Below are positions 17,470-26,183 of a stretch of DNA of 64,000 nt, in pieces. The notes beneath the pieces were generated by a model. That model ran no database searches. It saw only the letters and a program-made list of their open reading frames with translations, and was not told the origin of the DNA. Position numbers and translations under genes: made by a program. The stretch is from Pontiella agarivorans (lineage in GTDB: Bacteria > Verrucomicrobiota > Kiritimatiellia > Kiritimatiellales > Pontiellaceae). Numbering within the stretch: position 1 is the first letter of the stretch; each line of letters starts with the position of its first letter. Location: the NCBI RefSeq assembly GCF_034531395.1, contig NZ_JARVCO010000002.1:859612-923611 (forward strand). Direction: 5' to 3'.

Positions 17470-18425
17470 TGCTTCTCAGCCGCGTAGCCGATAATATTTA
17501 CTGGATGAGCCGCTACATTGAACGCGCCTCGAATATCGCCCGCTTTCTTGAGGTAAGCTATCAGCTCAACCTTGATCATTCATCACTCGATGAAGAACAG
17601 TGGGGACCGCTTATTGAAATCACGGGCGACAGGACACTGTTTGAAGCCCGCTACGGTGCCCCCACCCGCGACAACGTCATGCACTTTTTAATGTTTAACC
17701 CGGAATATCCAAACTCCATTTCACGCTGCCTCAGCACAGCACGTTCCATTGCCAAAGGTATGCGGGAGACGGTTTCGGATGACATGTTCAGAGAAATCAA
17801 TGCGCTGGGGAAACGGGTGCCGGAAGCCACCCGGGAAAAAGCCCATTTTCACACCCGGGTCTTTCAGCTCTGCCGTGAGATTAAACGCGATGCCATGCTG
17901 ATTGAGGCCATGGCATCGGAGACCATTGAACGCGGTCAGGGCTATCACTTCTGGCGGGTCGGACGCTACCTCGAGCGTGCCGACAAAACCTCGCGGCTGC
18001 TGCACGTGAAATATTTTCATCTCCTGCCGCATCTCGATGCGGTCGGAACACCGATGGATGATCTGCAGTGGAGTGCTGTACTGGAATCGATGGATGCCAA
18101 AGAAACCTATATCCGGACCCGGGGCCTGATTACGCCGGATAAGGTGGTTGATCTGATGGTACTCGACCGGGGCCATCCCCGGGCCATCCTGTTCTGTCTT
18201 AACGCGGTTCTGGAAAGTCTATACAGAATCACGCGTGATAAATCGGAAAAACCGCATGAGATCCTTGAAGCACTGTGCAAAAAACTATCGGCCATGTCGG
18301 CAAAAGACATCGTTGAGGTCGGCATGAATGAGTTTATTGATGATCTGCAGTTGAGTTTCAACGAAGTAAACAATGCCATTCATACACATTTCATTTCGCC
18401 CAAAGCCGTAACGGCTGGAGCATAA
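17469..18425 (+). CDS. Alpha-E domain protein (DUF403)
   Basis: A 318-residue all-helical protein. The N-terminus LLSRVADNIYWMSRYIERASNIARFLEV is the alpha-E hallmark, and the second signature GYHFWRVGRYLERADKTSRLL recurs in the middle, reflecting the internal repeat of the family. Alpha-E proteins are always seen next to circularly permuted ATP-grasp genes; their role is unknown, perhaps a partner or scaffold for the ligase. Its ATG shares one base with the TGA of the ATP-grasp gene. Four bases separate it from the next start. Confidence 0.92.
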   Translation: MLLSRVADNIYWMSRYIERASNIARFLEVSYQLNLDHSSLDEEQWGPLIEITGDRTLFEARYGAPTRDNVMHFLMFNPEYPNSISRCLSTARSIAKGMRETVSDDMFREINALGKRVPEATREKAHFHTRVFQLCREIKRDAMLIEAMASETIERGQGYHFWRVGRYLERADKTSRLLHVKYFHLLPHLDAVGTPMDDLQWSAVLESMDAKETYIRTRGLITPDKVVDLMVLDRGHPRAILFCLNAVLESLYRITRDKSEKPHEILEALCKKLSAMSAKDIVEVGMNEFIDDLQLSFNEVNNAIHTHFISPKAVTAGA

Positions 18426-18429
18426 CCTT

Positions 18430-21400
18430 ATGGCCATACGCGTAGCACTGAACCACAAGACCCAATACTTTTACGATCGTCCGGCCACGTTGGGAGCCCA
18501 GATTATCCGGCTCCGACCGACTCCGCACTGCCGTACCCCGATCGTCAGCTACTCTTTGAACATTCAGCCGGAAGACCATTTCATCAACTGGCAGCAGGAT
18601 CCGCAGAATAACTATCTCGCCCGTCTGCTGATCAATGAAGCGACCGAACGTTTCGAAATCGAGGTCGATCTCGTCGCCGAGCTTAAGCCGATCAATCCGT
18701 TCGATTTTTTTCTGGAAAAAGATGCCGAGGAATATCCGTTTGAATATCCGGCCGCCCTGAAGCGCGAACTGCGCCCCTTTTTCCAGAAGCAGCGGATGCG
18801 CCCCCTTTTTCAGGAATTCGTCGAAGCGATCGACACCTCGGAAATCCGGACCATCGATTTTCTGGCCATGGTCAACCGGAAAGTCAACGAACGGCTCGAA
18901 TACACCCTTCGTATGGATCCCGGCATTTACACGCCGGAGCGGACCCTGAAAGAAGGTAAAGGCAGCTGTCGCGATTTTGCCTGGCTGCTGGTTCACATTT
19001 TCCGACGGCTCGGACTCGCCTCCCGGTTTGTATCCGGGTATTCGATTCAATTGGCAGCCGATGAAAAACCGGTTGATCCCAATGCGCCGGCAGGCGTCAA
19101 TCAGGACATCTGCGATCTGCATGCCTGGTGCGAGGTCTATCTGCCCGGCGCCGGCTGGGTCGGGCTCGACCCCACCAGCGGTCTGTTCTGCGGCGAAGGA
19201 CATATCCCGCTTACCGCCTCGGCCGATGCGCGCCACGCTTCCCCGGTTGAGGGAGCCATCAGCATGTGCGAAACCACCTTCAACGTAGAAATGTCGGTTA
19301 CGCGTATTCACGAAGACCCGCGCGTCACCAAGCCCTACACCGAAGGGCAATGGCAATCGATTCTGGATCTCGGCAACAAGGTGGATGAAAAGCTGAACGC
19401 CGGCGACGTCCGGTTGAGTATGGGCGGCGAACCCACCTTTATTTCCGCGACCGATCTAGAAGGTGAAGAATGGAATACCGAAGCGGTGGGCCCCACGAAA
19501 AAGCCGCTGTCGGAAGAACTGATCCGGCGGTTGCGCAAACGCTTCGGCCCCGGCGGCATGCTGCACTTCGGCCAGGGTAAATGGTATCCGGGAGAACCGC
19601 TGCCCCGCTGGGCCCTTGGTCTCTACTGGCGCAAAGACGGTGTTCCCATGTGGGAACACGAAGAACTGCTGGGAACCGAAGAAACCGATTACGGCTTCAC
19701 CCATAAAGATGCGCAGGAACTCGCCGAGGAACTGACCCGGCAGCTCGGCGTGGACCGGAAATATATCCACCCGGCTTATGAAGATCCGGTGAAATATGCA
19801 CTGCGCGAACGGGAACTGCCCGTCAATGTCGATCCGCTGGACAGCAAACTGGATGATCCGCAGGAACGCGAACAGCTGCTGCGCGTGTTTAACCGCGGCC
19901 TGAATAATCCGGTCGGATTTGTCCTGCCGCTGGAAAAACAACCCTGGGGCTGGCAGAGCGGTCTCTGGATGCTGCGCGGCAAACAGCTTTATCTCATTCC
20001 CGGCGATTCCCCGCTCGGACTGCGCCTTCCGCTCGAAAGCCTGCCGTGGGCCAAACAAGAGGATCTCGACCCGACGCTGCCGCCCGATCCCTCCTGGCGG
20101 CAGCCGCCGCTGCCCGGCCGCCGTTCCCTTGTGGTGCCTCAACATCCGGAGGATGAACGGGAACTTCCGGACCTTGGAAAAAATTCTGTGGAGGAAATGG
20201 CGGATGAACCGCCCCCGCGCCATGATGTGCTGCCCGAACCCGGCCAGTCGGCCGACTGGGTACTGCGCACCGCCATGTGTGTCGAGGCGCGTGACGGACG
20301 GCTCTATATCTTCATGCCGCCGACCTATACCATCGAGGATTATCTTGATCTGCTGAACGCCGTCGAACACGCGGCGGCCATCGTGGACAAACCGGTTCTG
20401 ATCGAGGGCTACACCCCGCCGCACGATCCGCGCATCGACTATATGAAGGTTACGCCCGACCCCGGCGTCATTGAAGTCAATATCCAGCCGGCCTACTCCT
20501 GGCGCGAAATGGTGCAGAACACCACCGTGCTCTATGAAGAGGCCCGCCAGACCCTGGTGCGGACGGATAAATTCCAGCTCGACGGAAAACATACCGGCAC
20601 CGGCGGCGGTAACCACGTCGTTGTAGGCGGCGCAACGCCGGCCGATTCCCCCTTTCTGCGCCGGCCGGATGTGCTGAAGTCGCTGATCGGCTTCTGGATG
20701 AACCATCCGTCGCTCAGTTATCTGTTCAGCGGACTTTTCATCGGCCCCACCTCGCAGGCACCGCGTGTCGACGAAGGCCGCCCCGATGCCGCCTATGAAA
20801 TGGAGCTGGCATTTAAACAGATTCCGAAAATGGGCGATCCCAACATTCCGCCATGGTTGATTGACCGCGTGCTGCGGCATCTGCTCACGGACTTGACCGG
20901 CAACACGCACCGTGCCGAATTCTGCATCGATAAACTTTACTCCCCCGACAGTCCGACCGGGCGGCTTGGGCTGGTGGAATTTCGCGGCTTCGAAATGCCG
21001 CCGCACGCCCGCATGAGTCTGACACAGCAGTTACTGATCCGTGCGTTGATTGCCCATTTCTGGGAATCGCCCTACGAGGCGCCGCTGACCCGATGGCTCA
21101 CCCATCTGCACGACCGTTTCCTGCTGCCGCACTTTGTCCGCGAGGATTTCGGAAAAGTCATCGACACCCTGAATCAGGCCGGTTTCCCCTTCCAGCAGGA
21201 CTGGTTTACCACTCATTTTGAATTCCGTTTTCCAGTCATTGGAACGGTTGATTATGACGGCGTGCATATCGAATTGCGGCAGGCTATCGAACCGTGGCTG
21301 GTGCTTGGAGAAGAAGCCGGCGGCGGCGGAACCGCCCGCTATGTCGACTCTTCGCTGGAACGAATGCAGATTAAGGTTTCCGGACTGATCGAACAGCGCC

Positions 21401-21771
21401 ACGCGATTTCAGTGAACGGACTGGAACTTCCGCTGAGCCCGGCCGGAACGCCGGGGGAATATGTAGCCGGCCTGCGCTACCGTGCCTGGCAGCCGCCCAG
21501 CTGCCTGCATCCGACGATTCCGGTGCATACGCCGCTTGTCTTCGATCTGGTGGACAGGCACAATGATCATGCCGTCGGAGGATGCACCTATTATGTCAGC
21601 CATCCCGGCGGAAGAAGCCATGAAAATTTCCCCATCAATGCCCTGGAAGCGGAAACGCGGCGCGGCGAACGGTTTAAACCGTTTGGTCACACGCCGGGGC
21701 CCCTGCATGTCCGCCGCATTGAACGGAGTCCTGAATCGCCTGTTACACTCGACCTGCGTCGGCAGTATTGA
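18430..21771 (+). CDS. Large transglutaminase-DUF2126 protein
   Basis: A 1113-residue cytoplasmic-type protein. Order: Bact_transglu_N beta domain (residues 1-90, VALNHKTQYFYDRPATLGAQ), transglutaminase core (about 150-270) with catalytic Cys180 in GKGSCRDFAWLLVHIF and the His-Asp part LHAWCEVYLPGAGWVGLDPT, then the long DUF2126 region (about 300-1110) with VRLSMGGEPTFIS, WYPGEPLPRWALGLYWRKDG, HTGTGGGNHVVVGGA and FRGFEMPPHARMS. The DUF2126 region contains residues that look enzymatic but its chemistry is not known. The core predicts protease or acyl-transfer chemistry on peptide bonds. It is third in the ATP-grasp/alpha-E operon. Confidence 0.92.
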   Translation: MAIRVALNHKTQYFYDRPATLGAQIIRLRPTPHCRTPIVSYSLNIQPEDHFINWQQDPQNNYLARLLINEATERFEIEVDLVAELKPINPFDFFLEKDAEEYPFEYPAALKRELRPFFQKQRMRPLFQEFVEAIDTSEIRTIDFLAMVNRKVNERLEYTLRMDPGIYTPERTLKEGKGSCRDFAWLLVHIFRRLGLASRFVSGYSIQLAADEKPVDPNAPAGVNQDICDLHAWCEVYLPGAGWVGLDPTSGLFCGEGHIPLTASADARHASPVEGAISMCETTFNVEMSVTRIHEDPRVTKPYTEGQWQSILDLGNKVDEKLNAGDVRLSMGGEPTFISATDLEGEEWNTEAVGPTKKPLSEELIRRLRKRFGPGGMLHFGQGKWYPGEPLPRWALGLYWRKDGVPMWEHEELLGTEETDYGFTHKDAQELAEELTRQLGVDRKYIHPAYEDPVKYALRERELPVNVDPLDSKLDDPQEREQLLRVFNRGLNNPVGFVLPLEKQPWGWQSGLWMLRGKQLYLIPGDSPLGLRLPLESLPWAKQEDLDPTLPPDPSWRQPPLPGRRSLVVPQHPEDERELPDLGKNSVEEMADEPPPRHDVLPEPGQSADWVLRTAMCVEARDGRLYIFMPPTYTIEDYLDLLNAVEHAAAIVDKPVLIEGYTPPHDPRIDYMKVTPDPGVIEVNIQPAYSWREMVQNTTVLYEEARQTLVRTDKFQLDGKHTGTGGGNHVVVGGATPADSPFLRRPDVLKSLIGFWMNHPSLSYLFSGLFIGPTSQAPRVDEGRPDAAYEMELAFKQIPKMGDPNIPPWLIDRVLRHLLTDLTGNTHRAEFCIDKLYSPDSPTGRLGLVEFRGFEMPPHARMSLTQQLLIRALIAHFWESPYEAPLTRWLTHLHDRFLLPHFVREDFGKVIDTLNQAGFPFQQDWFTTHFEFRFPVIGTVDYDGVHIELRQAIEPWLVLGEEAGGGGTARYVDSSLERMQIKVSGLIEQRHAISVNGLELPLSPAGTPGEYVAGLRYRAWQPPSCLHPTIPVHTPLVFDLVDRHNDHAVGGCTYYVSHPGGRSHENFPINALEAETRRGERFKPFGHTPGPLHVRRIERSPESPVTLDLRRQY

Positions 21772-21783
21772 GGCTAAGCGTTA

Positions 21784-24306
21784 ATGGACAATTTAATAAG
21801 TAATTACCATCCCCTCACCGAAACCTATTCGGAGATGGCCGATCCCGAAGGCGGTTTGCGCCCACACTGGTCCCCCATGATCAATCGCCTGAATGCGTAC
21901 GGCGCGGAAAATATTTCCAAACGCTGGAACCGGGCGCGACGGGTGATCCAGCAGAACGGGGTCACCTATAACGTAGCCGAAAGTGAAAACGGCATCAGCC
22001 GCCCCTGGGAACTCGACCCGGTTCCGCTGATGATTTCCCCGGATGAATGGGAAGTCATTTCCGCCGGCCTGGTACAGCGCATGCAACTGCTGAACCGGGT
22101 ACTTGCCGATCTTTATGGAGAACAGAAACTGCTGAAAAACGGAACCCTGCCCAGCGAACTGATTCTGGCAAACAGGGCCTTTCTCCGCTCCTGCTGCCCC
22201 ATTAAGCCGCCGCAGAATCAGTTCCTAACCATGCTGGCCGTTGATCTCGCCCGGGCACCAAACGGCGAATGGCGCGTGGTAAAGGACCTGACTCAGGCTC
22301 CGTCAGGTGCCGGTTATGCACTGGAAAACCGCATCATCATTTCACGCACCTTTCCAACCATGTACCGTGAATGCCGAATTGAGCGGCTGGCCGGATTTTT
22401 TTCCACGCTTCGGAACCGGCTGGCGGAACTCTCTCCGCGAAAAGTCGAAAACCCGCGCATCGTCATTCTTACACCGGGTATGATGAGCGAGTCCTATTTC
22501 GAACACGCCTACCTTTCCCGCTATCTCGGTTTTCCGCTGGTGCAGGGCAATGATCTGACCGTACGCGAAAACCAGGTCTTTTTAAAAACACTGGGCGGAT
22601 TGCGTCAGGTTGATGTGATTCTGCGGCGACAGAATGACTCCGACTGCGATCCCCTGGAACTGAACCAGGCATCCGGGCTCGGCATTCCGGGCCTCGTTCA
22701 GGCCGCCGTTTCGGGCGAAGTGGTCATTACCAATGCCCTGGGCAGCGGACTGGCCGAAACTCCGGCTCTGCTCCCCTTCTATCCCATGCTCTGCCGTCAT
22801 CTGCTCAACGAAGAACCCCGGCTCTGGACCGTACCGACATGGTGGTGCGGACAGAACCTGGAAATGAATCAGGTCATCGATAATCTGGATGATTTTGTCA
22901 TCAAACGCTCGTTCAGCGGCTCCCATGAACATCCGATTTTTCCGCGCCACCTGCTCCCCGAAGCGCGTGAAAAACTGATCGGCCGAATCAAGGATGATCC
23001 CAAACGGTTTATCGCTCAGGAAAACACCTCGCTTTCCGCCGCCCCCTGCTGGCGCGATGGACACCTGACTCCCCGCCACTCGATGCTTCGCGCCTTTATC
23101 GTTGCCACACGCACCGGCTGGAAAGTCATGCCCGGCGGACTTACACGCATTTCCTCAAAAAGCGATTCCACCGTTGTCAGTATGGAACGGGGCGGCGGAT
23201 CGAAAGACACCTGGATACCGGCGCGCGGTCAGGTTGAAAAAATAACCCTGCTTCCGAAGTCCGGAAACGAGATGGAACTTTCACGCGGCGAGGACAACCT
23301 TTCAAGCCGGGTGGCTGACAACCTGTTCTGGCTGGGCCGTTATATCCAGCGCGCAGAACTGCAGACCCGTACGCTGCGTACCGTACTGCGCCGCATGACG
23401 GAGGAAACGCTGCCGGACGGAACCCCCGAACTCCCGGAGCTGATCCGGACGCTTGGCGTACTCACTGATCTTTCACGGAAAAACACCCCGATCAAAAATC
23501 CGATTGTTGAAATGGACCGGACCCGCGCGTTTCTCGACTCGGTCATTTTCGCCCGCAATCAACCGAATAATCTATATGCCGCACTCAACAACGCCGGAAA
23601 AATCGGGGCCATGGTACGCGACCGGATGAGTATGGATGCCTGGCGAATTCTCGACCGGCTTGCCCGGGAACTGCAGGCCGCAACCGGCGAAGACGAATTA
23701 ACCGACATTGCCGATATGCTGGACAATCTCCTCGTCCCGCTTTCCGCATTCTCCGGAATGGGATTTGAAAGCATGACCCATGGATATGCCTGGCGTTTCA
23801 TGGACATGGGCTTCCGGCTCGAACGGGCTGTAATGAGCGCCATGCTGCTTAAAGAGCTGCTTACTTCGCCCGACCCCTATGAAGCACCGATGCTCGATGC
23901 CATTCTTGAAATCGGCAGCAGCTCTATCACTTATCGCACGCGTTATCAAAGTAATGCAGCGGTTCTTCCGCTTCTTGATCTGCTCGTTTCCGATCCATCC
24001 AATCCGCGCAGTATTGCGTTCCAGCTGGAATTGTTAAACGAACACATCCGCGAACTCTCCAATCTTCCGAGGCTTGGACAACTGACGGAACAGATTCAGA
24101 GTGAAGAGCTGGTTCGCTTTGTGGAGGATTTCGATCTTTCCATGATCACGGCGTTTGATGCTGAAGGCAACCGCCCGAGATTGGCGGAATATCTGGAGCG
24201 TATCATCGATAAAGTACAGGAACTCAGCATTCTGATTAATGAGCGTTATCTATCCCATGTGCAGTCCACCAGCAAACTCTCCACGCTGGTAGGAGGTGGA
24301 TCATGA
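21784..24306 (+). CDS. ATP-grasp/alpha-E fusion protein
   Basis: An 840-residue fusion. Residues about 1-490 are a second circularly permuted ATP-grasp unit (VTYNVAESENGISRPWELDPVPLMIS, KDLTQAPSGAGYALENRII, ILTPGMMSESYFEHAYLSRYLG, LDDFVIKRSFSG, GGGSKDTW). Residues about 500-835 are an alpha-E unit (SRVADNLFWLGRYIQRAELQTRTLRTVLRRM, then MTHGYAWRFMDMGFRLERAVMSAM). It duplicates in one chain what the first two genes encode separately, which argues that the ligase and the helical protein work as a complex. It is 12 bp after the transglutaminase gene; its TGA overlaps the next ATG (ATGA). Confidence 0.92.
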   Translation: MDNLISNYHPLTETYSEMADPEGGLRPHWSPMINRLNAYGAENISKRWNRARRVIQQNGVTYNVAESENGISRPWELDPVPLMISPDEWEVISAGLVQRMQLLNRVLADLYGEQKLLKNGTLPSELILANRAFLRSCCPIKPPQNQFLTMLAVDLARAPNGEWRVVKDLTQAPSGAGYALENRIIISRTFPTMYRECRIERLAGFFSTLRNRLAELSPRKVENPRIVILTPGMMSESYFEHAYLSRYLGFPLVQGNDLTVRENQVFLKTLGGLRQVDVILRRQNDSDCDPLELNQASGLGIPGLVQAAVSGEVVITNALGSGLAETPALLPFYPMLCRHLLNEEPRLWTVPTWWCGQNLEMNQVIDNLDDFVIKRSFSGSHEHPIFPRHLLPEAREKLIGRIKDDPKRFIAQENTSLSAAPCWRDGHLTPRHSMLRAFIVATRTGWKVMPGGLTRISSKSDSTVVSMERGGGSKDTWIPARGQVEKITLLPKSGNEMELSRGEDNLSSRVADNLFWLGRYIQRAELQTRTLRTVLRRMTEETLPDGTPELPELIRTLGVLTDLSRKNTPIKNPIVEMDRTRAFLDSVIFARNQPNNLYAALNNAGKIGAMVRDRMSMDAWRILDRLARELQAATGEDELTDIADMLDNLLVPLSAFSGMGFESMTHGYAWRFMDMGFRLERAVMSAMLLKELLTSPDPYEAPMLDAILEIGSSSITYRTRYQSNAAVLPLLDLLVSDPSNPRSIAFQLELLNEHIRELSNLPRLGQLTEQIQSEELVRFVEDFDLSMITAFDAEGNRPRLAEYLERIIDKVQELSILINERYLSHVQSTSKLSTLVGGGS

Positions 24307-25205
24307 TGTATCACCTGCGGCACCGCACTACATTTGAATATTCCAACCCCGTTACCTTTGTCTACAATGTACTGCGGCTCAAGCCGCGCACACTTCCCTG
24401 GCAACAGATTCGCTCTTCCAAACTGACTATTTTTCCCGAACCGGCGGTATTGGCAGAACGAACCGATTACTTCGGAAATACGGTGACGTTCTGTAATATT
24501 GAGATGAAACACGACAGTATGCAGATCCTCATGGAAAGCACGGTCGAAGTTCAGCCCCGCCCGACCAGCACCCTCAAGGGCGTTGCCTGGGACACGGTGC
24601 GTGAACGGCTCCGCGGAGCAACTTCTCCCGAAGGACTGGATGCCTTCCAGTTCTGCTTTGACTCGGAAGCCGTTTCACGGTTAGCGGAGAGCGAGGACTA
24701 CTGCAGACCCTCCTGTAAACCGGGCGCATCAGCCCATGCTGTTGCGATAGACCTGATGGCGCGCATCCATACGGATTTTATTTTCGACCCCACGGCCACA
24801 ACGGTGTCAACCCCCGTTGAGGACGTCCTCAAAAACCGCAGGGGCGTCTGCCAGGATTTTGCGCATTTAATGATCAGCTGCCTGCGCAGCGTCGGCATAC
24901 CCACGCGCTATAACAGCGGCTACATCCAGACCGCCCCGCCGCCCGGACAGCCCCGGCTCGAAGGAGCCGATGCCTCGCACGCCTGGGTGGGGGTCTACTG
25001 CCCCGTAAACGGCTGGCTGGATCTCGACCCCACGAATAATCAAATAGCCGACGATCAATTCATCACCATCGGCTGGGGAAGAGACTACCAGGATATCAGC
25101 CCCGTATCCGGTGTTATGCTCGGCGGAGGCCGGCATCAGGTCCGGGCGGAGGTCGATATGATTCCCGAATCAGAACTTCAGCAGTTCCAGCAGCAGCAAC
25201 AGTAA
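24303..25205 (+). CDS. Transglutaminase-like protein
   Basis: A 300-residue protein with Bact_transglu_N (MMYHLRHRTTFEYSNPVTFVYNVLRLKPR) and a transglutaminase-like core: catalytic Cys183 in RRGVCQDFAHLMISCLRSVGIPTRY, His in ASHAWVGVYCPVNGWLDLDPTNN with the Asp following. The C-terminus ends in a glutamine run. No signal peptide. It is the last gene of the five-gene operon, and translation is coupled to the fusion gene. With the large transglutaminase it could cleave or transfer the product of the ATP-grasp ligases (inference). Confidence 0.92.
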   Translation: MMYHLRHRTTFEYSNPVTFVYNVLRLKPRTLPWQQIRSSKLTIFPEPAVLAERTDYFGNTVTFCNIEMKHDSMQILMESTVEVQPRPTSTLKGVAWDTVRERLRGATSPEGLDAFQFCFDSEAVSRLAESEDYCRPSCKPGASAHAVAIDLMARIHTDFIFDPTATTVSTPVEDVLKNRRGVCQDFAHLMISCLRSVGIPTRYNSGYIQTAPPPGQPRLEGADASHAWVGVYCPVNGWLDLDPTNNQIADDQFITIGWGRDYQDISPVSGVMLGGGRHQVRAEVDMIPESELQQFQQQQQ

Positions 25206-25232
25206 ATATCAAAACGAAACCCAACCAGAGCT

Positions 25233-25730
25233 CTACAAAACTCCCCTGATTTCCCGCAGCAACTCATCCTGCGCCTTACCGGAACAGGCAATCACATGAT
25301 CAGCATGCCTGAGATAGAGCGGCCGACGCTCTTCATAAAGATCCGCCAGCGTCATACCGGGCCGGATCACCACGCCGCGCTCCGAAAAATCGCCGATCCG
25401 CCGCAGAATTTCATCCAGCGGAACATCGAGAAAAACCACGCTTGCGATCGATTTCAGGTGGGCCATCGCCCCGTCGCAATAAACTGCGCTGCCGCCGGTG
25501 GCAATAACGCAGTTTTCGCAGACGACCGACTGCACCGTGGCGCATTCCAGTTTCTGATATTCAGTCAGACCGTCGCGGTCCTGAAACGCCTGCATGCTTT
25601 CACCCGCCCGCGCCTGCACCAGCAAATCGGTATCGATAAAACCTTTCGACAGCCATTTCGCCAGTTGCACGCCCAGCGTACTCTTGCCGCTCGCCGGCAT
25701 GCCGATCAGTACAATGTTGGTCTCAGCCAT
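25233..25730 (-). CDS. aroK: Shikimate kinase
   Basis: A 165-residue P-loop kinase. NIVLIGMPASGKSTLGVQLAKWL is the Walker A, FIDTDLLVQ holds the shikimate-binding Asp-Thr-Asp, VIATGGSAVY is the GGG-type substrate loop, and RPLYLRHADHVI is the lid/C-terminal region. It phosphorylates shikimate in aromatic amino acid synthesis. The glycine loop has GGS instead of GGG, a small deviation. It is slightly shorter than the usual 170-180 residues. Its start overlaps the stop of the Dabb gene. Convergent with the ATP-grasp operon, with 27 bp between stops. Confidence 0.85.
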   Translation of the reverse strand: MAETNIVLIGMPASGKSTLGVQLAKWLSKGFIDTDLLVQARAGESMQAFQDRDGLTEYQKLECATVQSVVCENCVIATGGSAVYCDGAMAHLKSIASVVFLDVPLDEILRRIGDFSERGVVIRPGMTLADLYEERRPLYLRHADHVIACSGKAQDELLREIRGVL

Positions 25731-26020
25731 CAGACTTCGTAATCAACCGCATGGCGTTCACAAACCCGCGGCTTGATAAATTCGCCCACCTTCACATGCT
25801 CCGGATGTTCGGCATACGCCTTGAGGTCTTCAAGCGATGCAAATTCGGAATACAGCACAATATCCTTAGACTGATCCGTTCCAAGCACATCCAGCCCGAC
25901 CTCAATATCCAGCAGGGTCGGCGCAACTCCCTTCAGTGCTTCCAGTCTGTTTTTCATTTCAACACGCTCTTCTGCCGGAACGTCATCTTTAAATTTCCAC
26001 ATCACAATATGTTTGATCAT
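25730..26020 (-). CDS. Dabb-family alpha/beta-barrel protein
   Basis: A 96-residue protein with the stress-response A/B barrel (Dabb) pattern: IKHIVMWKFKDDVPAEER, LKGVAPTLLDIEVGLDV, DIVLYSEFASLEDLKAYAEHPEHVKVGEFIKP. These are dimeric ferredoxin-like barrels of mostly unknown ligand; some are polyketide cyclases. It is translationally coupled to aroK by a one-base overlap, though no functional connection is obvious. Confidence 0.85.
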   Translation of the reverse strand: MIKHIVMWKFKDDVPAEERVEMKNRLEALKGVAPTLLDIEVGLDVLGTDQSKDIVLYSEFASLEDLKAYAEHPEHVKVGEFIKPRVCERHAVDYEV

Positions 26021-26183
26021 ATTCTTGCCTCAACTTGGGTTTAAAGGAGGTGTAATCATCAAAGGGGAATCAATCAAATCTATTCAGTCCAAAACTGTAG
26101 AACGTGATAGAACAGGATTTCAACCAAACGCTGAACATGATATATGCAGTCCCTATTAACCAAAAAAGCTTCAGGACGTATTT

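Noticed and set aside
19456..21006. 516-codon minus-strand open frame
   Set aside because: Antisense to the transglutaminase-DUF2126 gene, no recognisable features.
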